This document shows, piece by piece, positions 10,601-25,600 of a stretch of DNA of 64,000 nucleotides. The notes under the pieces were generated by a model. The model was not told the DNA's origin. It saw nothing but the letters and a program-made list of their open reading frames with translations, and searched no databases. The translations under genes and the position numbers were made by a program. The stretch covers positions 1,113,643-1,177,642 of the forward strand of contig CAJFCJ010000014.1 of assembly GCA_904063045.1 (NCBI GenBank), read 5' to 3'. This DNA is from Dimorphilus gyrociliatus (lineage: Eukaryota > Annelida > Polychaeta > Dinophilidae). The number at the start of each line of letters is the position of its first letter. Within the stretch, counting starts at the first letter, position 1.

Positions 10601-13600
10601 CAAAACCAAAATCTATGAGTTTTATTTCTTCAGATGAAGAATTTGTTAGCAATAAATTCTCTGGCTGTAAAATATTATTCAATAAACTATCCAACGCTCT
10701 CTAAAAGACACGTTATTTCAAATGGTTTGTTTTGTAATATACCTTTAAATCAAGATGAACTATGTTCTTTGAATGAATATGCTCTACGGCTAATAGTAAT
10801 TGCTTTAGATAATGGGCTGCTTCACTTTCTGTGAATGAATCGTCCTTTACAATTTTTGGTAATAATTCTCCTCCCGTTAATCTATTATGAAAGATTTTTA
10901 TAAAATGGCTGATTTTATAAAACTCTATGTAAATTATTACATTTCTGTAACAATAACAAGTCTTTTCTTATCATCATAACCATCTTGTAATTGCGCAATA
11001 TTATGATGATCTAGGTATGTCATAACTTCCAATTCGGTTGTTAATTCTTCTCTAAGAGCTGGATCGGAGTATCTTAAAAATTTTGCCGCGTACTGATAAC
11101 CTGAATTCTTTTCTATAACCCTTCTAACCACACCGTAAGAACCCCGACCAATCTCGTCTATAACATGAAAATAGTCTTCTATGTGACAGGGGTTGAATTT
11201 CAAATCTCTGATATAATTCGCTTTAACTAATTGAAAGGAAATTACATTTTTAATTAGTCATTGACAAATATTGCAGTAGTTATTAATAGCCAACCTGAAA
11301 CTTTAACGTTTGCAGTACAATAAACTTTGCCAGCAACGTTACTAAGAACGCACTCGTAAACACCCTCGTCCAGTCTAATGGCATTATCAACACTTAGAGT
11401 CCAATGGTCATATTCTTCCCGTCGAATCTTAACTCTATGAGAGTCTGCTATTACTCTCCAATCTTTCTTAAATTCAACGTCAGGGTATGGAATACCGAAA
11501 ACCCGGCATTCTAATTTTCCGGTTGATCTCAAATTGAAAATTTGATCCTTCATGGGTTCCAAGAAAGTTGGTGGATCTGAATTACGGAAAAGGAATAATG
11601 ATAAGGAGGATTTCAAGTAATACTATCAATGTTTTACCGGCCATGTCAACTTTAATATCTTGATTTGCGGAACCAACTTCATTTTCAACGTGTATTTTAT
11701 ATTCACCAACGTCAGACCAACTAAAGTTATTTATTTCTAGGATAAGTTCACCGGAAGCCGCTAAACTAGAACTGTTTTGTTTTTTAAAGAAAAAAAACAA
11801 GTCAAACTATTTGCTTTTTTTTTACCTAAATTACAAACAAACCAGTATTTTTCCCCCATATAAAGTTTCTCCTTGTTAAAATACCAGATAATTTTAGGAT
11901 CTGGATAAGCTTTTATAGCCGTTCGTATTTTCATTATCTTTGTTTCAACACCGTATTGTGTATCGTCCATTTGACCGATAAATTCTGGGGCTATTCCTAG
12001 TTTTACATTGATAATACAAGGTTAAAATTTAATATCTATAAATGATAGTTTTTTATACTTAAATGTTCAGGGATTTTTTTAGTTCTAGCTTCATTTTCTT
12101 TATCTTGTTTAGACTTTTTCGGTTTTTCAATTTGTTCCTCGTCTTTCACTAATTAAATTTAAATTTTTTATAATTACATTAAAGGGAAAACGTTTCTAAT
12201 TATTTTTTTCTTTTTACCCTCTTTTCTTTTTAACATTGCCGGCATTGACGGTTCACTAATTCCGAACTGATTTGCGGCTTTAACCCTATAATAAACGTCC
12301 TTATTTCTATCCACTTTTGTAATCTATGAAGAGATCAATTAATCGATTAGAAAAGTGAAATATAATCTTAGTTTTTGGAATGCAAACATTATAGGTGGTC
12401 TCTTTTGTATCAGAAACTACTTCGATCCAATCTTTCCCTGGAGGGACTCGCTTTTCAACGATGTACCATATAGGTACCTGCATAGCGTATGCTGGGAGTG
12501 AAGAGGCTTTCCATTTCAAAGCAAGAGAATTGTCAGTCACGTCTGATATTGTAGGTTTTTCCCAAATTGTCCTAGGTTTAACCTTAGATTTTATTGTCTC
12601 TTCTAATTTCTTTTGTTCCTTCTTTTCGGCTTCAGCTGTTTAATTTAACGCAATTGTTTGTGGTTGGTGTGATTAAAACACAAAGTAATTTAATAAGATC
12701 TAATTTTGTTGGATAGTTACGTGGTTTGGCAAACACTTGAGTTGACATGGAAGGATCACTAGTTCCATATTTGTTAAAAGCTTTTACTCGGAACAAATAG
12801 TCTTTTTCTGGTTTATAACCCTTAAATGTATATGTTGCTTCCTTAAGATCGGTGACGAGTTCTATCCAGTTTTTACTTGGTGGACATCTTCTTTCGATTG
12901 TATATAAGATTTCCGTCTGAAAATTAGCATGTAGAGTAAAAGATAGTACTTTATTCGATAATCTTGCATTTGATGAATTACCGTAACGGCTTGGCTTGGT
13001 ACCGTAGCCTCATCCCATTCCAACTTCAAAGAGTCTGCAGTAACATCTGAAACTTGAGGGGCATTCCACGGAGCTCTTGGAGGTAATTTGGCTTTATGCT
13101 TGTCAAAATCAACTTTCTCTTTTGGTTTTTCAACAATTTTTGCAAAATAGGTCAAAGATAGCGTTGGTTCACTAAACCCTGCTGTGTTTTGAGCTTTAAC
13201 ACGGTACATGTAATCTCTATCAATTTCATAATCATCAATTAGTAAATAAGTTTCTTTGATGTCTTTTTTTGCTTCCGTCCAATCACCAGACGGTAACTCC
13301 CTCCTTTCAACTGCATAAGTAACTTCTGACACTGCCACGTTTGGACCTAAAAGAAAGAGTCAAAAATCATCAGAAACTAATAGGAAGGTTGGCAAGAATA
13401 TCTTTTAAACCGTATGTTGCCTCCGGCCAAGACATTTTAAAGGACTTTTCCTTAACATCTGTCATATCCGGTTTGACTAAAGGCATAGTTGGAGGTAGCT
13501 GGAAGATTGCGTGCTTTTTCGGCTTTTTCAGCTTCTTTGGGGCTACAAGCGTAAGAAATAAATTGAATAGAGAATTTAATAAATCTCCAAAAGAAACAGC

Positions 13601-16600
13601 AATAATAACCTTCAACAAACAATTTTGCAGTTGAGGAAATCGAACCAAAGCTATTCTCTAGAATAACTTCGTATTCACCATAATCATCCACTTCAGCATC
13701 TTCGATTATTAATTGATAAGAGTTGTTTACTCTAACTGTTCTAATTCTTAGAGTCTCTTCAATAACGACACCATCTTTTTTCCTAATTAACAAAGAAGAA
13801 TTAAAAATATAGACTCTATTCGCATATTTTAATCATTTAATATACCAAATAGCTGTAGGCTTTGGTTCACCGAGAGCTTTACATTCAAATTTCGCTGTCA
13901 TACCAACAATAATGTCTTGTGTAGATAGTTTTTTTGATAAGGTTGGCTTATAACCCATGTCATTATTATCCTCAACAATTTTTCTAAGAAAGAATTACAC
14001 GAAATAAGGTTAATTTCAACTTTTGAACTCTATAAAGTGTTTTTGGGCGAATAAGAATTGCTTACTCTTCATCATCAATAATACTTAAATAGGCTGAAGT
14101 TCGACTTTGGCCTGCAGCATTTGAAATTTTGCAAGAGTAATCTCCAGCATCCATTTTCATACATTTAGAAATGATGAGTGAACATCGGTTTTCAACTGCT
14201 TCGGTTCTTATTCTCTCAGTTTCCTAGATGAATAACAAAGATGGTAGTTATTTTATGTGAAATTGGCAATAGTATTTACTCTAAAACTATATTTCAACTT
14301 ACATAGATTGGTCTACTATTATAGAACCACTCAACTTCCGGTTTTGGAGTACCAGAAACAACAGCATTAAACATATATGTGTACCCTCTGCGAATCTCTG
14401 CGTCTTGCAAGGCGGTTTCAAATATTGGTTTAGTACTTCTTTTTATTTCATCTTCTTCTATTCTTACTTTGCAATTACTTTCAGAGGAACCTCCTTCGTT
14501 CTCCAATACCAAGGTATAAGTTCCCGTATCTTCTAGAACAGTTTTTTCGATTATTAAAGAGGCTGAACCTAAACGATTTTTGTAATGATAGCGATCCGAT
14601 TTAATTATTTCTTGCCCATCTTTCATCCAGGTGGTCTTGGCAGGTTCATCGGCGGTATATTTACAAGAGAGTTTAATTTGAAAGTCCTCGGTTGTTTTCA
14701 AGTCCTTAAGATGTGTATCAATTAATGGTGGGAAAATGGGTTCTACTGATTTCTTCTTTTTCTTATCGGATTTAACCTTCTTTTCATCGCCATCAACCTC
14801 ATCCTTTTTACTTTTCTTTTTCTTATCGCTATCATCGGATATAATAGAGTCCTTTGATGATTTTCGTTTCTTTTCTTTATCTTTTTCGGCTTCCGCATCC
14901 GGGGATTTTTTACTCCTTTTAACTTCTCCATTTTCTTTCTTCTTTTTCTTACTACTCTCTTCGGATGTGATTGAATCCTTCGATTCTCGTCTATTTTTCG
15001 TCTTCCTCTCATCAGTATCGTCTTTTCCTTTCTTCTTTTCAGTTTTATCTTTAGTTTTTGCCTCGTCTTTCTTCTTTTTAGCTTTAGAACTGTTATCAGA
15101 ATCTTTCGATCCCCTTCTTCCCTTTGATTTCTTACCGTCTTCATCATCCTTTAATTTCTTTTTCTTTCCCTCTTCAACTTCTATATCCTTCTTATTCTCT
15201 GCATTCTCTTCATCATTATCCTGCTTTTTCTTTTCTTTTTCATCTTTCTCTTCCTTCGTTTTCTTTATTCCATTTTCTAGTTGATTCTGAATCGATTGTT
15301 CAGGTTCGACGGTTTTTTCATCAATTTTGTCCTCAACAATCTCCTTAACTAATTCCAAACCAAAAGTTCCTGTCTTCTCCTTGTTTAGACATTTAACAAA
15401 GATCTCGTAAGTACCAATTTCTTCAGTTGATACTTTCTTTACTTTTACAGTTATAGTTTCTTTTTCGTATTTAATCGAATATTTCTCGTTTTTAGTTATT
15501 TCTTTTCCATCTTTCAATCTAAAAACGATTTAATATGAAAACTTAAAAACATTAAACAGAACAAAGACTATTTATACAAACAATCTAATAATTGGTTTAG
15601 GTTTTGATGAAACTTTTACACCAAATTTAATATCTTCTCCCGATTTAACCTCAAAATTTTTCAAATTTGAAAAGTCACAGTTCAGAACAACTATAAGGAA
15701 TTGAATAATGTAAAAATTATACATATGAATGAAACGAGTTTGGTTTACCTTCTTTAACAATCAACTCGCAACTATCTTCAATTTTACCATTTTTATTGCT
15801 AACGGTTACTTTTATTGTTCCTTCAATTGATTTATTTGTATTCAATATTTTAAGAGAATCTTTATTGATTTCGTGTTCAAGATCGCTATCTTTTATTAGC
15901 TTATCGTTTAACGACCACTCAACATCAACTTCAGGTAATCCTGAAGTTTTTATTGTAAATTCTGCGGATTCGCTTTCGAATATCTCTACTTTCTTTAATT
16001 TAGATTCAATTTTTGGTAGGGTAGTACCATCTTCGAAAACACCTTCTGGTCTAATGACAACCTTGCACTCATCTTCAATAGATCCATTCTTATTCTCTAA
16101 TCGAACTTTAAGAGAGCCGCTCATTTCCGGTACGGTTCTTAGTAAATGTAATTCAAAGTTATCGGAACTACTATTGATTTTACAATGCTTCGATGATTTT
16201 AAAGGCTTATCATTCAGAAACCAAATACATGTCGGATATGGTATGGATGAGGCTTTGATTACGAAATTTACTTCCTTCCCCACTAAAGATTAAAAGACGT
16301 TTCCGGGTTTTAAAGCTTAATGATAAAAATATTTACGAAAATATTATACACACTTTCAACGTTAACTGATTGAAGGTTTGACAGTAGCTTTGGTTTGCTT
16401 GTACCATCTTCTAGCAATCCTGAATAATATAAGTAAAATATATATATATATATATAATATACGTATATATATATCTGCTTAAATTATTTAAAAGTATAAG
16501 ATAATGCTTTACCTCTCTTACATAATAATTTCTTAATATCATCACACCAAGCCTTCTTTATAAATTCATTTTTTGCTTCGAAAGTCCATCTACCTTTCTT

Positions 16601-19600
16601 ATTATTTACGAAAGGTAAAGCGAACCTAGTTGGTTCGTCTAAATGCTCGTCCAACCATATATCTTCAATCTTAATAGTTTGTAAGAATAAACAATTACAA
16701 TTGGTTAAATTTAAATATTATAATAGTACCATAATTTCAGATTGAAAATCAAAGATGGGAAGATCGTTTTCGTCCTTTCTCATCTTTGTTATTAGTAGAC
16801 GATCTTCAAAAAGGAAAACTTTCCTTTCTTTTCCTTTAGCAGAAGGTTTTGGTGTATCTGACCATACGGTTAACGTATCCTATTAACAAAGATAGAGATA
16901 CATATCATATTTAGTCTTGTATGATTTAGCATTGTTTTTTTTTCTATATTCTTACATATCTATCAAATAAACAGAGATCCTTTAGATTGTCGTAGTTTTT
17001 GATACTGTTTAATAAATTAAACTTTTCAGCTTGTATCTTTAGATCGAGTAGCATCTATGAATTAATAAATGAAGAGATGATAAATCATGTATATGTTTCT
17101 TGTTTTAAGGTCAACATACTTTAACAGCGTCATCTAATTTAGTTACAGTTTGTCCCGCTCTTGTATTATACTTAATCAAATCACGCAAAACTTTAACGTA
17201 ATCGTCTAATCGATTGAATGGAAGTTGTAGTCCGTTAACTAAGTTTGGCTTCTTAGAATCTTGAGATTGTACTTCCTAATTAACAAGAAAGTGGGTATTA
17301 GTTAACATTCCGAGGCAGAATTCAATTAGGTTCACCTTTAGAAAATTTTCTGCATCCTCCAAAGCCAAGAGGTCCTTAACAGACTTTCTATCCACAAGAT
17401 AGGGTATGTATCGGCTAAATTGAAGGGCCTGTTTGTGAATTTTAATGAATTAAACTCTCAGAAAAAGGTAATAAGTTCTTTTACATGATCAATAAAAGCT
17501 TGTCCTATGCTATCACCCTCAGTGGTTGTCTGATATAAAGATTCCAAGAATTCACTATAACAATTGAAATAGTTATGTAGGTTGAAGAAAGGTAATAAAT
17601 CTTTAATATAATTACTCTTTGTGAAATTTAAATATTTCTGGTAAAGGCCCAAAAGCAAAATTTTGTTTATCTTTTAAACATTCAGGAACCTCATCGGATT
17701 TAAGAAGATTATAATATCCGTCGAGAACTCTTTCTAATTCTCTGATATAATCTCTCTCGGATTCTATTAACTCTGTTAGAGCGTATCTCCTCTTAACCAT
17801 GGCTTCTTGATCTTTGTCTTTAATTTGAATAACGTCATCTCTAAACACCTCTCTAGGAGACCTTGTATCTAATTTTTCCTCTTTAGGTTGAACAAGATAG
17901 CTTGGTGGAACCCATCCAGTCTTTAAACTATCCTTACAAAGCCATCTGTAAAGTTGGGTCATTTACAATCACTTAATAAGTTGAAATGTATTTAACATCG
18001 TTTTTCTTACTTTTCAGGATTATTAGAGTCTAATACTTCGACTTCTTGACCTTCTACAAGAGCTAGTCCATCCGTGTCTGTGGGATTATAATCAGTTAAA
18101 GCTTTAAAGTACTTCTTAGCTTCTTTTCCATCATCTGAGAAGATTTCTTCTGAGGTTTCCTTTTCTGTTGATGGAACTTCTAAAGCCTCTTGGCTATCTC
18201 TTTGTTTAGACGAATCCTCATCGTCACCTGTTCAATTTATGGTTGATACAGAATTAAACCTTGAAAGTGACGTTATCTTACTTTCACTACATTCAATAAC
18301 GTTAACTGTTACGGCGCTTTGACAAGTACCAGCATTATTTGAGGCCCTAATGGAATATATTCCTCCATCCTCAGCTTGAATTTCCTCAAACCGCACGGAG
18401 ACAAAATCGTCTTTGACATGAATTTGGACTTTATCTCCTGTTTTAATTTCTTTACCATCTTTAAGAACACTAACAACAGATTCCTCCAAGCCTATTTATA
18501 AGATTGGGTAAGAAATTATTAGTGCCTTAATAAGTAAGAAAGGAATGGGATATGTTGTGGGCTTTTAAATTAAAACCTTGAATTTTAGTGGAGAAGGATA
18601 AGCTTTCAAATTCGTTAATATTTAAGCTGTCTTCCAGTTGCTCAAGAATTTTAGGAGCCTCAAGGGTTTCCCTTCAGGATAAGAAGATAATGTTAAAAGT
18701 GTTAAAATTCTCAAATAAATAACAAATAAGCTGTTTACTTAAGTTTTTCCGAGGCTGTATCCTCAGATAAAGTTTCTACAGTAGACTCTGTGCAGCTGCT
18801 CTCTTCTACTTGTTTTTCTTGAACTTTACCTTAGTTTACACAAAAAAAAATATTTAACTTTGAAAATATATCAAATAAATAGAAAATATTTAAATTACTT
18901 TCTATGACTTCTATTTTAGTAGAACATAAACAACTTCCTTCTGTATTTGTTGCTTTAATTGAGTATTCACCGCTATCAATCAATTCAACTTGATTAAACT
19001 GTACAGTTATCATGTCTTCTTCCACGCGAATTTCTAATCTGTCTTTAGGGACGTCTTTTCCGTCTTTTTGTACTGTAAGATTTGATTCTTCTAGACCTAT
19101 ATTTTTTTAAAAGAGAATTGTTATATTGGCCAAAAATACATATGGGAAAGATATCGCATACCTTGAATTCTTGCTTTAATGCAGGCATCTTGGAATTGAT
19201 TTACTTTCAAGTGCTCTTCCGGTTTATCAACAATTTCTGGAGCTTTCTTGACAATTTCAGCTTCACTATAATCATATTACACATTCTGTGTATGCAAAAG
19301 CTAAAACTTTTTAAAACAATCTTACTTTGAAATTTCTACTTCCGGTACAATTTCCTCAGCTACTTCAGAGATTTCTTGTTCTTTTTTCTCTTCGGATTGA
19401 CCTATTTTTTTATAAGTTCGTCAGTAAAATAGATGCTTTTAATGGCAAGATAATTGTTACTTTGTATAACGGCAATTTTAGCTGAACAGAGACAACTGCC
19501 CTGTGAATTTGTAGCTTTGATAGCATATTCACCACTATCAATTACTTTAACTTCATCAAATTTTAAGGATACAGTATTATCTTGAACAAGGACTTGAATG

Positions 19601-22600
19601 TTATCTTTTTGAATTTCGTTACCATCCTTAAGAATACTAATCTCACATTCATTCAATCCTTTGAACAGTAAAATTAAGAATTACTATAAAACTCCAATTT
19701 TATTTATCTTTACCTTCTATCTTAGCAGCTATGGAAACTGATTCCTGCTCTTGAATTGTAATACTTTCTTCTGGTTTTTCAAGGATTTCTGGTGCTTTCT
19801 TTTCGGGTTTCACCTCTTTCCTATAAGATATATATGGATGCGTCATTTACTATGTTGCAATTTGATTAATTAATTTTAAAATCATACTCTTTCTTCTTTT
19901 CAACAGATAATTGAAAATTACTGGTGACCTTTCCACCTTTGTTTGTTGCAACAATTGTATATTCACCGCTGTCTTCTACGTGAGCATTTTTTATTTTTAA
20001 TACAACTCCACCTTCCGTTTCTGATAGTTTAAATCGCTTTTTGCTCTTAACATCTTTACCACTCTTAGTCCAGGAGATTTCTGGCCGAGGTTTCCCTGTA
20101 CAAATTGACAGAAAGTCGTTAATTAAATGGTTCCTTGTTAATTGGATGGTATAGAGGAGAAAGGTAATTATGGATTGTTGTAAAGGAGTTTTGTTAAGGT
20201 GGATAAACAAGATTTAGAGAATAGAAATATTAAAATGAAAAATTATAGGTCCGGTTCGTGAAAAAAGAGGTCAACTCCTGCTTGCCTGATACTAGAATAT
20301 TTAGTTCAAAGTTCTTCGCTTCTTCTAAAGTAAAATCAGTATTTTCAATCTCTATACTTGGGTTCTCCACAATCTCAACTACGTTAACACTAAAATTATG
20401 AACTATGCTATCATCGTCAGTGGTAGCTTGTATGCTATATTGTCCAGAATCGGATGGTTTGCAATCACAAATAAGTAAAGTGTATTCATCGGTTTCAACT
20501 TCCCAAGACTGTTTAGTATTTTTAAAAGCCATTTTCTTTGTATTTATTACAACGTTGGATTTCAACCATTTTACGTCTATGTCGGCAGAGGCTGTACAGG
20601 GGTCATTATATATGCACAAGAATCAGTGCATATATAAAACTAATACTTTTTACTAAATGCTTTATCTTACCGTTTACTTTACATTTAAGTTTAATTGTTT
20701 CTCCTGGAGATGCTGTTACGTCCTCTGGAAGAAGAACAAACTCTGGCTTATTCTCTTCGGATTCATCACTTTCTTCTGAAGTTTTTTCGCTGCTGATAAA
20801 TTTAAATTCATTTCTATTATGGTCCAATGTTCAATTCATTGATTGTTTTTACCTGCTGGCCGCTTCGCTAGAAGTTTCACTAGAATCTTGAACAACAGGC
20901 TTTTCGGTAATTTTCACTGAGAATGGCTGTTCAAGTTTCTGATCTGTTTAAAATGGTTAGTTTTTCAAGAATTTCATTGAAAAAATTTTTCTGAACAATA
21001 CCTTCAGAAGAGACAACTAGTTGATATTCTCCTGCATCTTCTTTATTAATTTTTGGAATTTTTAAGGAGTATTCATCATTTTTAGAGTCTAGTAGTATTC
21101 TTGAATTTCCTGCAAGCTTTTTACCATCTTTCATCCAAACCACTTTTACTTCGTTTCCTCCCACAATAGCACAAGACAATATGAGTTCTTCGCCTTCTTC
21201 TACACTTAGATTGTTATCTTTGTTCAACAGTTTTATTTTTATTTCTGGCATTGGTTTAGGCTTAGGAGACGATTCTTTTTTCTTTTCTGAAGCTGAAACT
21301 TTTTCAGACTTTTCCGATTCGGTTTCTGTGCTCTCTTCGGAGCTATCACTTTCCTCTGAACTTGTTTCTTCTGAAGAAGTCTCAGAACCCGTGCTACTTT
21401 CTGTTGATTCTGATTTCATGTCCTCAACTTTTTCTGTTTCTGAGGGTTTCTGTTCTTTGTTTTCTTGCTTTTCAACCTTCTCTGGTTCTTCTTTTATCTT
21501 TTCCTGCTTTTCAACTATTTCTGGTTCTTCTATTATCTTTTCCTGCTTTTCAACTATTTCTGGTTTTTCCATAGATGCTTCTTCTATCTTTTCTTGCTTT
21601 TCCACTTTCTCTGGTTCTTTTACTTTGACTTCTTCAGATTTTGGTTGACTTTGAAGATCTTCATTTTCGCTTTTAGATATGGTAGCAGTTTCTTCAACAG
21701 GTGTCGGCTGAATTTCTTCAATTTTTTTGTCTTTGTCTTTTTCAGCTTCTGGTTTTTTCTCTGCTTCAACTGTTCCTTCTTTTAGTTTTGTAGAAGGCTT
21801 TTCTGCGACAGAAGATTCGCTTTTACTTGCTGATTCTTCTTCGCTCGATGTTTCTTCTTCACTGGAAGATTCCTCGCTGCTACTTTCTGTTTCAGATTCA
21901 GACGAAGTTTCCTCTTCCGAAGACGATTCCTCAGATGATTCCTCACTTTTTGAAGACTCAGATTTCGGTTGTTTTTTCTTGTATTTTTCTTCATCTTTTA
22001 TAACATCAGGAGCTTTCTCAGTAGCGACTTTTTCAGGCTCAACTGAAGCTTCTTCCAAAGATTTAGCCGAGTGGTCAGGAGTTTCCTTCAACTCTTCTAC
22101 ATTCTCAGCAACGACCTCTTCCTTTATTTCATTTACCTCTTTTTCCAGCTTTTTAGGTTCTTCGATATCAACTTTTATGGATTTTTCAATTTTTCCAAAT
22201 TCATTTTCAGATAATATTACATAGTCGCCAGAATCAGAAAGTATGGCATCTTTTATTATTAATGAATACTGTCCATTATCCATATTCCAGTCTATTTTAA
22301 TCCGAGAATCTTTTTTTGGTTTCAACTGTTTAGAATCTTTCATAAATTTAATTTCTGGTTCGGGGTCACCTAAAAAACGAAGATTACAGATAAGATTACC
22401 AAAGTTTAGGAAGAGAAATGATAGTGTTATCTAACCTTGACTTTTAAATGAAATTTCAATTGGTTTTCCAGTTTCTAAGTTAATTTTCTCTGGAAGGTTA
22501 ACAATCTTTGGCTTTCTCTTTTCAATTTCTTCCGCCTTTTTCAGTTTATCCTCTTCAGTATTCTTTTTCTCCTCAATAATTTGGACTTTTACTTCTTTTT

Positions 22601-25600
22601 CAGCCTTTCCAAATTTATTTTCTGCCTTGATTAAGTATGTACCACTGTCTTCGGTAGAAACTTCCTTAATTGATAAAGTATGAATATTATTTTCCATATC
22701 CCAATCTAATTTCATTCGTTCATTTTTCTTTACTTTAATTGTTTTTCCATCTTTAACAAACTTAATTTCTGGTTCCGGTTCACCTTCTAAATGACATGAT
22801 ATTTTCATTGTTTCACCCGTCTTTAGAGAGAAGTTATCTTGAACATCTTTAATTTTCGGTATGTTTTCTTCTAAGCTTGATTTTGGTTCCTCTTCTTTGG
22901 ATGATGGCTCTTTTTCTTTCGGTTTCTCCTCAATACTTACTTTAACAGTCTTCTCTAATGTACCAAGATTATTTTCAGCAGTTATTTTATATTCTCCGCT
23001 ATCTTTACAAGTACAATCAGATATTTTCAATTTGTAAACATTAGTTTTCATATCCCAATCAATTTTAATACGCTTATCCTTCTTAGGCTTGATGGTTTTA
23101 CCATTTTTCAAAAATTGCACTTCAGGCTCAGGTTCACCTTTTATAAATTGTTGAAATGAAAATATTTTCAAAGGACTTAATACGAAAACATAATTAACTA
23201 TTTATATTTACCAGAAACTCTACAAGAGATTTCAATTACATCGCCCGGATGCTGATGAATTTCATCTGGTAATTCAGCAACTTCCGGAACTTTTCCTTTC
23301 ACTTCAGGTTTCTATAGTTTTTTGAGTAAAGTATTTATAAAGATTTTACAAATCTATTATATGTTAATGGCTTCTTTCGATACCTCTTCTGCAACAGGTG
23401 TTGTATTAACTTCGACAATTTGAGGGGAAGAGAGCTGTCCATCGGAACCCTTGGAAACTATTGCTATTTCATATGGTTTGTTTTCTTTCAACTGACAAGA
23501 TGAATAAACAAATGAAATTCAAATTATAAATATTTTGTATTATTTCATTACCTTGTCTAATGTATATCCTGTTTCGTTTGAAGATATTACAGCTGCTTCT
23601 TTCCATTCCTTTTTCCCTTGTTCTCTATATTCAACAACAATGGCTTCTAAATTATCAAAATTTTCCGGTTTCTGCCATTCAATCGATATAGATTTGCTAT
23701 TAGCCTCTTTAACTTTCAATTCCTCCATTGGTTTAGGTTTTTCTTTCAATTCACTTTCATTTGCCAATTGTTTCTCTTCATCAATAGAGATTTTAATTAG
23801 TTTTTCCTGTTTACCATGTTCATTTTCCGCCACAACTTTATACTCTCCCGAATCATCCGGATTAGCTTCTTTAATTGTCAAAGTATATTTATCGGCATCC
23901 ATATCCCAATCAACTTTAATTCGTTTATCACTCTTCTTTGTTTTAATTTTCTTGTCGTTTTTATAGAAACTAATCTCTGGTCCAGGTGTTCCTATTGAAT
24001 TTCATTGATAAGAATTAGTTGGTTGTTTAGCATACTGAAAAGCTAAAATATGCAAATTTTACCAGTTGATTTGCAGGATAACAGAAGATCATCGCCAGCT
24101 TTAATTTTAATATCATCTGGTAAATTTTCTAACTTCGGTAATTTATCATTAGGAGACTAAAAAAATTAGCAAGGATTATAAGAATTGAATGATGCTAAAG
24201 CTCATTTATTCTACCTTTTCAGAAACAATTGTCTTAGCTTTAATAGTATCACTTGAAATTAAATCACCAGATGAAAGTTTAGCAGCAACAGAAATTTCAT
24301 AAACTTTGTCTTCGTCCAACTAAAAAATTATTGAAATTATTTAATTAGTTTGTCAAAATCTTTCTAAAAATGTAATTATTTCTATAATCTTACATTTGTT
24401 AAATGTACGAGGGAATCTTGAAGATCAACAACAACTCCTTCTTTCCATTTCTTCTTTCCTTCTTTTTTATATTGTACAATAAATGATTCAACCTTATCAA
24501 GAGATTCAGGTTTATCCCATTCAACTGTAATTTCGTTACTCTTTGTCTCCTTTAATCGTAGGTTCAAAGGCGGTTCCGTAACTGTAGCTACTTCCTTCAC
24601 TTCTTCTGTATCTTTAACGATAGCCTTAGTACAGACAGGTTCGTCAAGAACTGCTGCATTTTCGCTGCTACTTGTTTCGTTGACAGATTTCACTTGGAAA
24701 ATGTATTTTTCATTTGGAGAGAGATTCTCTATAATAGCGGAAGGCTTGTCTGTTTTCTTTACTAATTGAAATTCCGTTTCAGTTGTTTTCCTTCCTTCAA
24801 CAATATATTGAAGATTTTTCGATTCGTCAGGTTCGATCCATTCCAGCGTCAGAGCCGATTCGGTAACATTCTTTACTGATACACTCTTTGGCGCATCTAA
24901 AATGTCTGTTAAATAATTTTTTACTAATTCAATTCAATTCAATGGTAATCATTATTATAAAAAAAATTACCGGAAGTCAGTTCCTCTAACAGTCTTACGC
25001 TTTCAGCCAGTTGAATAGGTTTACTTTTGCCAGCTTTATTCTGAGCGTAGATTCTAAATTGCAGATCGTATTGGCTTCGTAAATTTGATACATTAAATTT
25101 TGCTTGATCGGATGGAATTTCTGAATTATTCAAAAGATTCTTAATGATGTTAACTTTGTCAGATATTTATAAATTGTTACCATCTACATATTCCCATCTT
25201 CCGTTATTTCTACTTAATTCAATAACAAAAGTATCTGGACGATTCGAGTCATTTGAAATGACATCCCAACTTAAAACCACTTCTTTTACTGTCGGCACAG
25301 CGGTAAAATTTGTTGGAGTGGAAGGTCTTGATATAGGCTTAACTAGGTAAGAAGGCTCGTTGAGTTCTATTACGGGACCTTGACCTTGAGGATTTTTTGC
25401 AGATATTCTAAATTTATAGCCAGTGTTTACCTTAGAAAATTACAACTAATGTTAAACTGATAAAATCATTCAAATAAAGAAATACTTGTAAATTTTCAAA
25501 ATCGTAAAAGTTCTTGAAAGCTGGGACATCAGCAGCAACTGTAAATTCTCCCCCATCTTCAGATATTTCAAGAATGTATCCTAAAATGTGGTTTCCGCCG

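Noticed and set aside
14736-15284. Long plus-strand ORF of Ser/Phe-rich protein
   Set aside because: Antisense of the Lys/Glu-rich obscurin exon; compositional artefact.
21181-22224. Several plus-strand ORFs rich in Ser and Phe
   Set aside because: Antisense of the acidic obscurin spacer.
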